Below are positions 1 through 5,716 of a stretch of 5,716 nucleotides of DNA, piece after piece; positions within the stretch are counted from its first letter, which is position 1; each line of letters starts with the position of its first letter. This DNA is from Clostridia bacterium (GTDB taxonomy: Bacteria > Bacillota_A > Clostridia > Oscillospirales > CAG-272). The notes under the pieces were generated by a model. The model was not told the origin of the DNA, searched no databases, and saw only the letters and a program-made list of their open reading frames with translations. The stretch covers positions 1 to 5,716 of the forward strand of contig JAGDAM010000373.1 of the NCBI GenBank assembly GCA_017959485.1. Direction: 5' to 3'. The translations under genes were made by a program, and so were the position numbers.

Positions 1-84
1 GCGGAAGCGGTGGATGGGGCGAATCGACGCTGCTTTGCCTTCCCCGGCTGGGGAAGGTGTCGGCGAAGCCGACGGATGGATGGA
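1..84. repeat. Interspersed palindromic repeat element (partial), inside the small gene
   Basis: Two perfect hairpins stand side by side, separated by one base. The first has an 8-bp stem at 38-45/50-57 (ccttcccc/ggggaagg) with a 4-base loop. The second has a 6-bp stem at 59-64/68-73 (gtcggc/gccgac) with loop gaa. They are flanked by ggatggatgga (74-84) and tggatgggg (11-19). The combination of paired GGGGAAGG arms and a GGCGAAGCC hairpin is one I recall as a highly repeated, non-coding-type element in Clostridia genomes. The left end may extend past the window; the right end near 84 is where the encoded peptide stops looking like normal protein. The element is read through in frame by the small gene. 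No transposase is present, so any mobility would depend on another element. Copy number cannot be judged from this window. Confidence 0.6.
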
Positions 85-198
85 CGTCTCCATCTGCCTC
101 AGATACTCCGTTACCCCCGACTGCGTTCCGTAAGCGTCGCGGATGAATATGTCGACCCGTTTGTATTCCTCCAGAAACTCAATGTTTAAATCACGCAT
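1..198 (-). CDS. Small soluble protein of unknown function, partial (runs off the left edge), C-terminal part overrun by a repeat
   Basis: Open for all 66 codons visible, beginning MRDLNIEFLEEYKRVDIFIR and continuing DAYGTQSGVTEYLRQMET. This is an acidic, helical start with no signal peptide or membrane segment, so it should be cytoplasmic. From memory it resembles the N-terminus of a short uncharacterised clostridial family that normally carries on after the RQME stretch with a Tyr/Trp-rich region and an RWVRNQLAHE-like helix; this recollection needs a search. Here, from about residue 40, the frame instead reads through a hairpin-rich repeat and becomes Ser/Pro/Gly-rich (SASPTPSPAGEGKAASIRP), unlike a folded domain. 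The ATG lies inside the last codons of the upstream surface-protein gene (8-base overlap), with a modest GGGA seven bases before it, so translation may be coupled. It is either a gene with a repeat-derived tail or one disrupted by the repeat. The start and reading frame are convincing; function is unknown. Confidence 0.65.
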   Translation of the reverse strand, partial: MRDLNIEFLEEYKRVDIFIRDAYGTQSGVTEYLRQMETSIHPSASPTPSPAGEGKAASIRPIHRFR

Positions 199-209
199 CT
201 TCGTGTCCC
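191..209 (-). promoter_or_regulatory. Start region of the small gene, overlapping the end of the surface-protein gene
   Basis: The minus strand reads GGGA (209-206), seven bases, then ATGCGTGA. The ATG (198-196) starts the small gene and the TGA (193-191) ends the surface protein in another frame. The Shine-Dalgarno match is weak, so expression probably depends on ribosomes finishing the upstream gene. Confidence 0.55.
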
Positions 210-3200
210 GGGGGGAATCTTTTTTTATTGCGGGCTGCGATTATTACCGCGGTCGCCGCGCCGGCAAGAATAATCGCTCCGGCGGCAACCGAGAGGGCGA
301 TAACGAGAGGCCTTCTGTCGCGCACGAGCGCAAAGGAGGAGCCGTTCGCCATATCGAAGATCAGATAGCTTCCTTCCCTTGTCGATTCGACTTCGCGGGT
401 TTCGCCGCTCGGAGAGAAGAGATAGACCCTGTAGTTTCCGTCCGCTCTGACGTGCATGCGGATCGAGTTTCCGTTGTATGCGTCAACGGTGGCCTGCGCG
501 GCTTTCAGCGTCCTCCCGGCGATTGCGGCGGGCGGATCGGCGGAGGTTACCGAAAGGACGGCGCCTTCGAGGAAGATTCCCTCCGCGAGATATTCGGGCG
601 GAGTTCCGGCTTCGGAGGCGGATGCCAGCGTCGACGTGCGGTTGTAGGCGCCCGCGACCGTGGTGTCGCGGTAATACGAGGCGTTCGGGTCACAGAGCCA
701 TACCCACTCCGCTTCTCCGTCCGGCTCGCGGAAGGGAAGTTCGGCCACCTTTCCGCCGCGCCTGACGGTGACCGTTTCGGCGCTCCCGTCTCCGGCGTCG
801 AACGTAACGCGGACGTTGACGAAGAGCGGATCGGCGCCGCTGTTCACAAGCAGTTCGTTAAAGGTCAGAATCGCGGCCTCGCGGGCGAAGGTGAACCCGT
901 TTACGGCGCCGATGTCGCATTCGGCGTAACTGTTCCCAGACGCCGACGCCGCGTTTCCGGCTATCGCGCCGGCGTAGTCGGCTTCACGGAGAAAATAAGG
1001 AAGAGCCATCGAACCCGACACGGCTTGCGCCTGTCCGGCGATGCCGCCCGAGTAAAGCGGGCAGTCGAGCGAGACGTTGGCGCGGCAGGACGCGACTTCT
1101 CCCTCGGTGCGCCCGGCTATCCCTCCGGCGTACGAGACGCCCGCCGTGATCATTCCGCGCGAGGAACAGCCCGAAATATAACCGAATCCGGCGTCGCCGG
1201 CGATGCCTCCGGCAAAGGATTTTCTGACTTCGACTTCGGCTTCGTTAACGCATCCGTCGATCAGCGAGAAGACGGTGATCTCCGAGCCGCCCGTGAAGAG
1301 GGCGAAGAAGTCTATCTCAAGAGAAGGATCAATTTCGAGCGGCAGCGATACGCTTCCCGCGATTCCGCCCGCCGAGCCGTCGGCGCTGACTGGGCCGGTG
1401 TTTTCGCATCCAGTGATTCGTCCCGAGCGGCGATTTTTGTCGGAGCCGTATCTCTCCGAAACATCCTCTATCGACGGAAGCGACGGGTGAGTTATACTTT
1501 CAAACGTGTCTACTATAAGGTCGGCGGCGAGCTTCACGTTGTCGCTGATATTCGTAAGCGAGTCGCCGAGACCGAGCGAGCCGATCTCGTCCGACAGTTT
1601 TATTACGTGATTGTTTATCTTTTCCAGCGCCCCGAGCAGCTTGTTTCTCGCCTCGGGGTTCTCTTTGAGGACCGTGAATTTCACCGCTCCGAGGGCGGAC
1701 AGGTCGTCGGCGAGTTTGGCGGCGAGGCGGGTCGCTTTCTCTACCGATTTGACGGAAGACGAGATTTCGTCCGCGCACCGGGAGGAAAGCTCGAGGGCCG
1801 CGGTGACGTGTTCGCCGGCGTCCCTGAGAAGATAGAGCGCCTCGTATATTTCGACAGCCGAGTCTTTCAGCTGATTCAGCGTTCCGAGGGTTTCGTCAAG
1901 CAGTTCGCGAAGTTCGGGAAGCAGTTCCCGCAGCTGAGAAAGGAGTTCTGACAGATGCTCCGGATCGGCTCCTTCCGCGATCTGTCCGATCGTCTGCGCG
2001 GTCTGTGCCGTTTTATCGGCGAGCGCGGCAGAGGAGCGCAGAGCCGCGTCGGTCGCCGCGGTGACCCGGTCGAAAACGCTGTCGTTCAGTTTGGACAGAG
2101 CCGCCGCCTCGTTCAGTACGCCCGACAGCGAGGAGAAGGATTTCGAAATACTGCCGACGGCTCCGGAAAAAGCGTCAAAAAGGTCTGAAAGACCCGAGAC
2201 CGCGCTGTTGATCCTTTCGGATATCGCGTTGACCGCCTCTATGTTGCCGTTTGCGAATTCGCGCAGATCTTGTATGATCTGATCCACCGCCTGTTCGGCG
2301 TCGGTGACCGAGGACACAAGTCCGCTCACCTGTCCCGACAGGGTAAGTCCTTTCAGGGCGAGCTGAAACACGAGCGAATTGACAGAGGAGTTGATCGAGT
2401 CGATCGCGTCCTTCAGTTCGGCGGCCGAGCCCGACGTAAACGTCATATTGAAATCGGGACAGGATCTTCCGACGATCCCTCCGACGCGGTCGGACCCGCG
2501 GACGGCGCCGCTGTTTTTGCAGTTTTCAACGTATCCGGAGCAGATTCCGCAGATGCCTCCGACGTTGCCGCCCGAATACTCTCTGCCTATTCTTCCCGAG
2601 TTGACGCAGTCGCGCACCGTGCCGGCCGATCTGCCGGCGATTCCGCCGGTGTCGCATTCGCCGCCGAGAAGTCCGCCGAGTTCCCCGGCGGCGTCGATGC
2701 CGCCGATTCCCAGCGTTTCCAACAGCGACCCTATGCGAAGCGGCTCCGGACTGCCGGAAACAGCAGCTGAATTCGAGCATCCCCGCACCGTCCCGGAGCT
2801 GTCGCCTGCGATGCCGCCCGTCCGGCGGCCTCCTTCGACGCTTCCCGAGACCGTGCAGTCTTCGACCACGCCTTCCGCGGCGTTCGCGCCGCATATGCCG
2901 CCGGTTGAACTGCCTCCCGTGACGCTTCCGGTGAATTCGCATCCGGAGATCACGCCGCGGTTGAGCCCGGCGATCCCGCCGACGAATTCGGCGCCGTCAA
3001 GGCCGGCCACGCTTCCCTCGACGGTGAGAGAGGTCACGCTTGATCCGGGCAAAAGCTGCCTGAACAGTCCGGCGTAGGACGCGGCGCCGGTCAGCGAAAG
3101 ACCGGTTATTTTGTGTCCGCATCCGTCGAAGCTGCCGGCAAAAAGCGGTATCGGACGGAATTTCACGCCTTCAAGGTCGATATCCGCGCCGAGTCTGACG

Positions 3201-3388
3201 CTGAGCGAGGCGGAATATGAATCGCTCACGCAGTCGGAGGCAAGTTTTACAAGTTCTTCCGCGCTGTTTATTGTGAGCACGGCCGCCGAGGCCGGAATTT
3301 CAAGGCAGGGAAGCAGCGCCGCGGCCAGAATAACCGCGGCCGTCAGCGCCGACGCAACGCGGCGGAAAATCCGTTTTGTTTTTATCAT
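191..3388 (-). CDS. Secreted, membrane-anchored GLUG-repeat protein with an inserted coiled-coil domain (1065 aa)
   Basis: Surface protein of unknown function, partner gene of the upstream MMPL transporter. Residues 1-36 are a Sec signal peptide (KTKRIFRR, hydrophobic core, ASA|A cleavage). Residues 37-100 lead in with the typical LFAGSFDGCGHKITGLSL cap (82-99) of GLUG/right-handed solenoid proteins. GLUG repeats with a G-G-I-x-G core follow at about 136, 162, 190, 247, 276 and 302. Residues 310-653 are a long helical, Ala/Ser/Leu-rich coiled-coil block, clearest in LRELLPELRELLDETLGTL (486-504). GLUG repeats resume at about 654, 673, 726, 754 and 781, with a degenerate one at 805. Residues 858-915 (VTFDAGDGSAETVTVRRGGK onward) resemble a degenerate Flg_new/Listeria-Bacteroides beta module. 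A further beta-rich domain runs to 1023, then one membrane helix (1028-1052) and a basic tail (RNKKR). There is no LPXTG motif. The ATG has an AGGGGA site eight bases upstream. The body would be outside the cell. A role as adhesin, or as extracytoplasmic adaptor to the transporter, is inference from context. Confidence 0.93.
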   Translation of the reverse strand: MIKTKRIFRRVASALTAAVILAAALLPCLEIPASAAVLTINSAEELVKLASDCVSDSYSASLSVRLGADIDLEGVKFRPIPLFAGSFDGCGHKITGLSLTGAASYAGLFRQLLPGSSVTSLTVEGSVAGLDGAEFVGGIAGLNRGVISGCEFTGSVTGGSSTGGICGANAAEGVVEDCTVSGSVEGGRRTGGIAGDSSGTVRGCSNSAAVSGSPEPLRIGSLLETLGIGGIDAAGELGGLLGGECDTGGIAGRSAGTVRDCVNSGRIGREYSGGNVGGICGICSGYVENCKNSGAVRGSDRVGGIVGRSCPDFNMTFTSGSAAELKDAIDSINSSVNSLVFQLALKGLTLSGQVSGLVSSVTDAEQAVDQIIQDLREFANGNIEAVNAISERINSAVSGLSDLFDAFSGAVGSISKSFSSLSGVLNEAAALSKLNDSVFDRVTAATDAALRSSAALADKTAQTAQTIGQIAEGADPEHLSELLSQLRELLPELRELLDETLGTLNQLKDSAVEIYEALYLLRDAGEHVTAALELSSRCADEISSSVKSVEKATRLAAKLADDLSALGAVKFTVLKENPEARNKLLGALEKINNHVIKLSDEIGSLGLGDSLTNISDNVKLAADLIVDTFESITHPSLPSIEDVSERYGSDKNRRSGRITGCENTGPVSADGSAGGIAGSVSLPLEIDPSLEIDFFALFTGGSEITVFSLIDGCVNEAEVEVRKSFAGGIAGDAGFGYISGCSSRGMITAGVSYAGGIAGRTEGEVASCRANVSLDCPLYSGGIAGQAQAVSGSMALPYFLREADYAGAIAGNAASASGNSYAECDIGAVNGFTFAREAAILTFNELLVNSGADPLFVNVRVTFDAGDGSAETVTVRRGGKVAELPFREPDGEAEWVWLCDPNASYYRDTTVAGAYNRTSTLASASEAGTPPEYLAEGIFLEGAVLSVTSADPPAAIAGRTLKAAQATVDAYNGNSIRMHVRADGNYRVYLFSPSGETREVESTREGSYLIFDMANGSSFALVRDRRPLVIALSVAAGAIILAGAATAVIIAARNKKRFPPGHEDA
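1430..2461 (-). other. Coding segment for the coiled-coil domain inserted in the GLUG solenoid
   Basis: This encodes residues 310-653 of the surface protein. The segment lacks GGI-type GLUG cores and is rich in Ala, Ser, Leu, Asp and Glu with recurrent helical spacing: hydrophobic residues at heptad-like intervals, few prolines, and only one internal cysteine (C538) apart from the boundary C310. Before it the solenoid reads VGGIVGRS (302-309) and after it RSGRITGCENTGPV (654-667). Joined, these make one ordinary GLUG repeat, so the domain replaces a single turn. Long Ala/Ser/Leu coils of this kind also occur in the outside regions of YhgE/Pip-type proteins and of larger MMPL proteins; any relationship is inference. 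Confidence 0.75.
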
Positions 3389-3402
3389 TCTGTCATTCCC
3401 CT
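3386..3402 (-). promoter_or_regulatory. Ribosome binding site of the GLUG-repeat protein gene
   Basis: AGGGGA (3402-3397) overlaps the last codons of the transporter gene and stands eight bases before the ATG at 3388. The transporter stop (TGA, 3395-3393) falls inside the spacer, leaving only four intergenic bases. This fixes the start and argues for a shared transcript with coupled or re-initiating translation. Confidence 0.8.
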
Positions 3403-5702
3403 TTCACGGGTTCCGTCCTGCCTTTGCCGGCGGGACGGCGGATGCGGAAGGTCGTTTTTCGAATAGCTCCGTCGAAGAGTATCATAAGTCCGGGCAGCGC
3501 CGCCGTAACGATGATTACCGAGATTATCGCGCCCCGGCCGACAGCGAGTCCGATATGCCCGACGTATACGTCGCTCACGCGGTATCCGATGAGCAGGCCG
3601 GCGGCGCCGAGAATCGAACCCGAGGTGACGACGGTCGGGAAGCTTTCCGCAAGCGCTTTCGCCGCCGCGCCGAGCTTTCCGAGCTCCTCGCGGAACTTGA
3701 GGTATCTGTTCATAATTATTATCGCGTAGTCGACGGTGGCTCCCATCTGAATCGCCGAGACGATCATGTAAGTCACGAAAAAGCTGCGGGTTCCCGTCAG
3801 GGCGGGGAAAGAGAAATTGAGCCAGACGCAGCTCTGGATAACGAAGACAAGTATCGCGGCGCCGACTGGCGTGCGGAAGGCGGCGAGGAGTATCAGAAAG
3901 ACGAAGACCGCGGTCAGAGTTCCGACGATAACCGTGTCGCGGACGTGCGTCTCGCGCAGATCGCGGGAGAGCGTCACGTCTCCGATTATGAGCGAGGCGC
4001 CTTCTCCGTAGGCGGCGTCGGCCGCTTCACGGAGCTTTTCCGCGAAGACGACGCTTTCCTCTCCCTCGGCCGGCAGCGAAGTGGTGACGATTATCCGGTC
4101 GTGCTCCCTGCCTCGCAGCTGGTCGGTCGCCGCGCGTATCGGTCCGCGTATCCTGTCAAGGTCGGCGCCGAAGGAACCCGCCGCCCCCGCGTCGGTTTTT
4201 TCGAAGATATATTCAAGCAGGTCGATGAGCGGAACCCGCGAGTCGGTCGTTCCGCCGGGCGACGCCGCGCCGCCCCGTTCGATCCGGTATCCCGCGTAGA
4301 TGAGCAGCGCCTGTTCGTACGGGACGCCGGTCACCGCCGCGAAGCCGTGCGGATCGACCGTATCGGTAAGACGGTATCCGCTTCCGGCATCGATTCCGGC
4401 GAGTCCGGTCACCGTCTGTGCTCCTTCGACCGAGCGCAGCTCCTCTATCAGCGCTTTCTCTCGCTCATAGTCGCCCGCGGGTATCAGGACGGCGGTGTAG
4501 GTCGATCTCGGGAAAACCGAGTTGATCTTTTTCGCCGTGACCGCCTCGTCGGAATAAACGATTGCGTCGACGGCTTCTGAAGAGAAGGCGAATTCCGCGT
4601 GATTTGAAAGGATTATTCCCGCCGGAACCAGAAGCGCGAAGAGTATTGTGAAAACGTGTCTCGCGCGGCAGATTCCGCGTCCCAGACGGTCGAAAGAGGG
4701 TATCAGCGGCCGGTGGACCGCCGCCGCGAGCGGACGGCTGCACAGGATCGTAATCCCCGGCATGAGCAGTATCACCGTCAGCATGCTGCAGACGATTCCT
4801 TTGGTCAGCACGGTGCCGAGGTCGTATCCGAGTCTGAACTCCATCAGAGTCAGCGCGGCGAGTCCGGTTACCGTCGTAAGTCCCGAGGACAGTATCTCGG
4901 GGATGGCTCCGGCGAGCGCCGCGCGGGCGGCTTCTTTCGGCGCGTCCGAAGCCGAAAGCGCGTGATAACGCTTCATAAATATGATCGAGTAGTCGATCGC
5001 CAGCGCGAGCTGCATCACTACCGATATCGAGTTGGATATCGTCGAGACGGTTCCGAGCAGGTAGTTCGTCCCCATATTGATCAGGGCGGCCGCAGCGAAT
5101 ACCGCCGCGTAGACGACCGGCTCGAAATAGCTGTTCGAGGTGAGCGTCAGCACCGCGAAGATGACTATCGACGAGATGAGCAGTATTCCTCCCATCTCGG
5201 ACGAGAGCCGGTTGTTGTAATCGACGCCGGCGTCGGTGTCGATATAGCAGTCGAACGGCTCTGTCAGCGCGGCGATCTTTTCCGCTGCCGCGATGACCGC
5301 CGGGTCGCTGCTCTCCCCGGCGAATCCGACGCCGATCAGCGCGTAGGACGACCTGAAACGGTCGGCGGTGCCGTCGAAGGATACCGACAGAACCCCGTCG
5401 TACCCCGCAATCTCGGCGGCGATCGCGTCGGCCGCTTCGAACGAGGTGTTGGCGATCATGATCCGGGCGGACGCGTACGCCTTGAATTCGTCTCGCATAA
5501 TCTCGCTTCCGCGGCGGGTTTCGCTTCCTTCGGGCAGAAATATGCTGAAATCCCCGTCGGTTTTCGTTTTTCCGATCGACAGAACACTGAAGACGAGAAG
5601 CAAAGCAAATAAAAGGATTATTAAATATCTCCCGCGGATAACGGCGGAAGCGATCTTTTCCGCAATGCCGCCGCGGGCGGTTGAGTTTTTATCCGGACTC
5701 AC
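3393..5702 (-). CDS. RND/MMPL-family membrane transporter (769 aa)
   Basis: Proton-driven RND-superfamily exporter of the MMPL (YdfJ-like) type, acting in the cytoplasmic membrane. The substrate is unknown; relatives move lipids, fatty acids, peptides or drugs. The layout is the typical duplicated one: TM1 at residues 26-43, an outside loop at about 44-170, TM2-TM6 at about 171-322, TM7 at about 347-366, a larger outside loop at about 367-588, then TM8-TM12 at about 589-744 and a basic tail. Each half carries the Asp-Tyr pair in its fourth helix, D237-Y238 (AIDYSIIFMKRY) and D658-Y659 (ATVDYAIIIMNRY), matching the proton-relay pairs known from MmpL3. The repeated SSGLTTVTGLAAL (272-284) and TSGSILGAAGLLIGY (693-707) stretches also fit. 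The length suits the compact members of the family. The start is GTG, fixed by an in-frame TGA at 5711-5709 just upstream and a GGGAG site nine bases before it. The stop lies four bases before the next gene, so the two are almost certainly co-transcribed. The family call is secure; the substrate cannot be read from sequence. Confidence 0.95.
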   Translation of the reverse strand: MSPDKNSTARGGIAEKIASAVIRGRYLIILLFALLLVFSVLSIGKTKTDGDFSIFLPEGSETRRGSEIMRDEFKAYASARIMIANTSFEAADAIAAEIAGYDGVLSVSFDGTADRFRSSYALIGVGFAGESSDPAVIAAAEKIAALTEPFDCYIDTDAGVDYNNRLSSEMGGILLISSIVIFAVLTLTSNSYFEPVVYAAVFAAAALINMGTNYLLGTVSTISNSISVVMQLALAIDYSIIFMKRYHALSASDAPKEAARAALAGAIPEILSSGLTTVTGLAALTLMEFRLGYDLGTVLTKGIVCSMLTVILLMPGITILCSRPLAAAVHRPLIPSFDRLGRGICRARHVFTILFALLVPAGIILSNHAEFAFSSEAVDAIVYSDEAVTAKKINSVFPRSTYTAVLIPAGDYEREKALIEELRSVEGAQTVTGLAGIDAGSGYRLTDTVDPHGFAAVTGVPYEQALLIYAGYRIERGGAASPGGTTDSRVPLIDLLEYIFEKTDAGAAGSFGADLDRIRGPIRAATDQLRGREHDRIIVTTSLPAEGEESVVFAEKLREAADAAYGEGASLIIGDVTLSRDLRETHVRDTVIVGTLTAVFVFLILLAAFRTPVGAAILVFVIQSCVWLNFSFPALTGTRSFFVTYMIVSAIQMGATVDYAIIIMNRYLKFREELGKLGAAAKALAESFPTVVTSGSILGAAGLLIGYRVSDVYVGHIGLAVGRGAIISVIIVTAALPGLMILFDGAIRKTTFRIRRPAGKGRTEPVKGE

Positions 5703-5716
5703 GGCGCGTCACTCCC
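5702..5716 (-). promoter_or_regulatory. Ribosome binding site and GTG start of the transporter gene
   Basis: Reading the minus strand, GGGAG (5716-5712) is followed by a nine-base spacer and then GTG (5702-5700). A TGA in the same frame (5711-5709) lies inside the spacer, so the protein cannot start further upstream. The GTG also forms GTGA with the next base. In the shifted frame that TGA is preceded by codons for G-S-D-A-P, so it could be the stop of an upstream operon gene overlapping by four bases. This cannot be settled because the window ends here. Confidence 0.7.

Noticed and set aside
38..73. Paired hairpins as a transcription terminator
   Set aside because: Neither hairpin is followed by a T-run on either strand, and both lie inside an open reading frame. 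A dispersed repeat explains them better.
191..230. Sortase motif in the C-terminal tail (RFPPG)
   Set aside because: It lies after the membrane helix on the cytoplasmic side and does not match LPXTG.
143..1951. 602-codon open frame on the plus strand
   Set aside because: It lies wholly opposite the surface-protein gene and the small gene. Its product is Arg/Gly-rich low-complexity sequence without recognisable domains, as expected from the antisense of GC-rich, Ala/Ser-rich coding DNA.
890..3000. Short recurrent DNA words (such as gcgatgccgcc) as a CRISPR or DNA-level repeat array
   Set aside because: They are the codons of the GLUG G-G-I-x-G cores, irregularly spaced and diverged. The repetition is at protein level.
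3111..4580. 489-codon open frame on the plus strand
   Set aside because: It is antisense to the transporter and the start of the surface-protein gene. It is rich in Arg, Asp and Gly, has no domain, and crosses the junction of two well-supported genes.
4656..5612. 318-codon open frame on the plus strand
   Set aside because: It is antisense to the N-terminal half of the transporter, with an Arg/Asp/Gly-rich product typical of a shadow frame.

Overview
The window is a stretch of GC-rich DNA (near 60 % by eye) read entirely from the minus strand. It looks like one tightly packed operon from an anaerobic, Gram-positive-type bacterium, most likely a gut clostridium of the Oscillospiraceae/Christensenellales kind. 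The clues are strong GGGAG/AGGGGA ribosome sites, a secreted GLUG-repeat surface protein ending in a membrane anchor, and a palindrome-rich interspersed repeat of a sort I associate with such genomes. The lineage is inferred from style and not from any marker gene.

In transcription order (right to left) there are three genes. First (5702 to 3393) is a 769-residue RND/MMPL-family membrane transporter with twelve predicted membrane segments and both Asp-Tyr pairs expected for proton coupling. Four bases later (3388 to 191) is a 1065-residue secreted protein with a signal peptide, a GLUG-repeat solenoid, a helical coiled-coil block of about 344 residues, more GLUG repeats, a beta-rich C-terminal region and one C-terminal membrane helix. 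The third gene (198 to beyond position 1) begins inside the last codons of the second, with an 8-base overlap. It encodes a small soluble protein that runs off the window edge after 66 codons.

The transporter would move an unknown, probably lipid-like or peptide-like, substrate across the membrane. The second protein would sit outside the membrane beside it as a tethered surface or adaptor protein. The most unusual feature is that the coiled-coil block interrupts one single GLUG repeat: the solenoid stops mid-repeat and resumes on the other side. The pair may therefore be an undescribed two-component envelope transport or surface-display system.

The left edge (about 1-84) holds a double-hairpin repeat lying inside the reading frame of the third gene, which probably altered or broke that gene's C-terminal half. 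No tRNA, rRNA, CRISPR, insertion sequence, promoter or terminator could be supported. No gene-free stretch longer than 14 bases exists, so the operon promoter must lie upstream of the window (beyond 5716).
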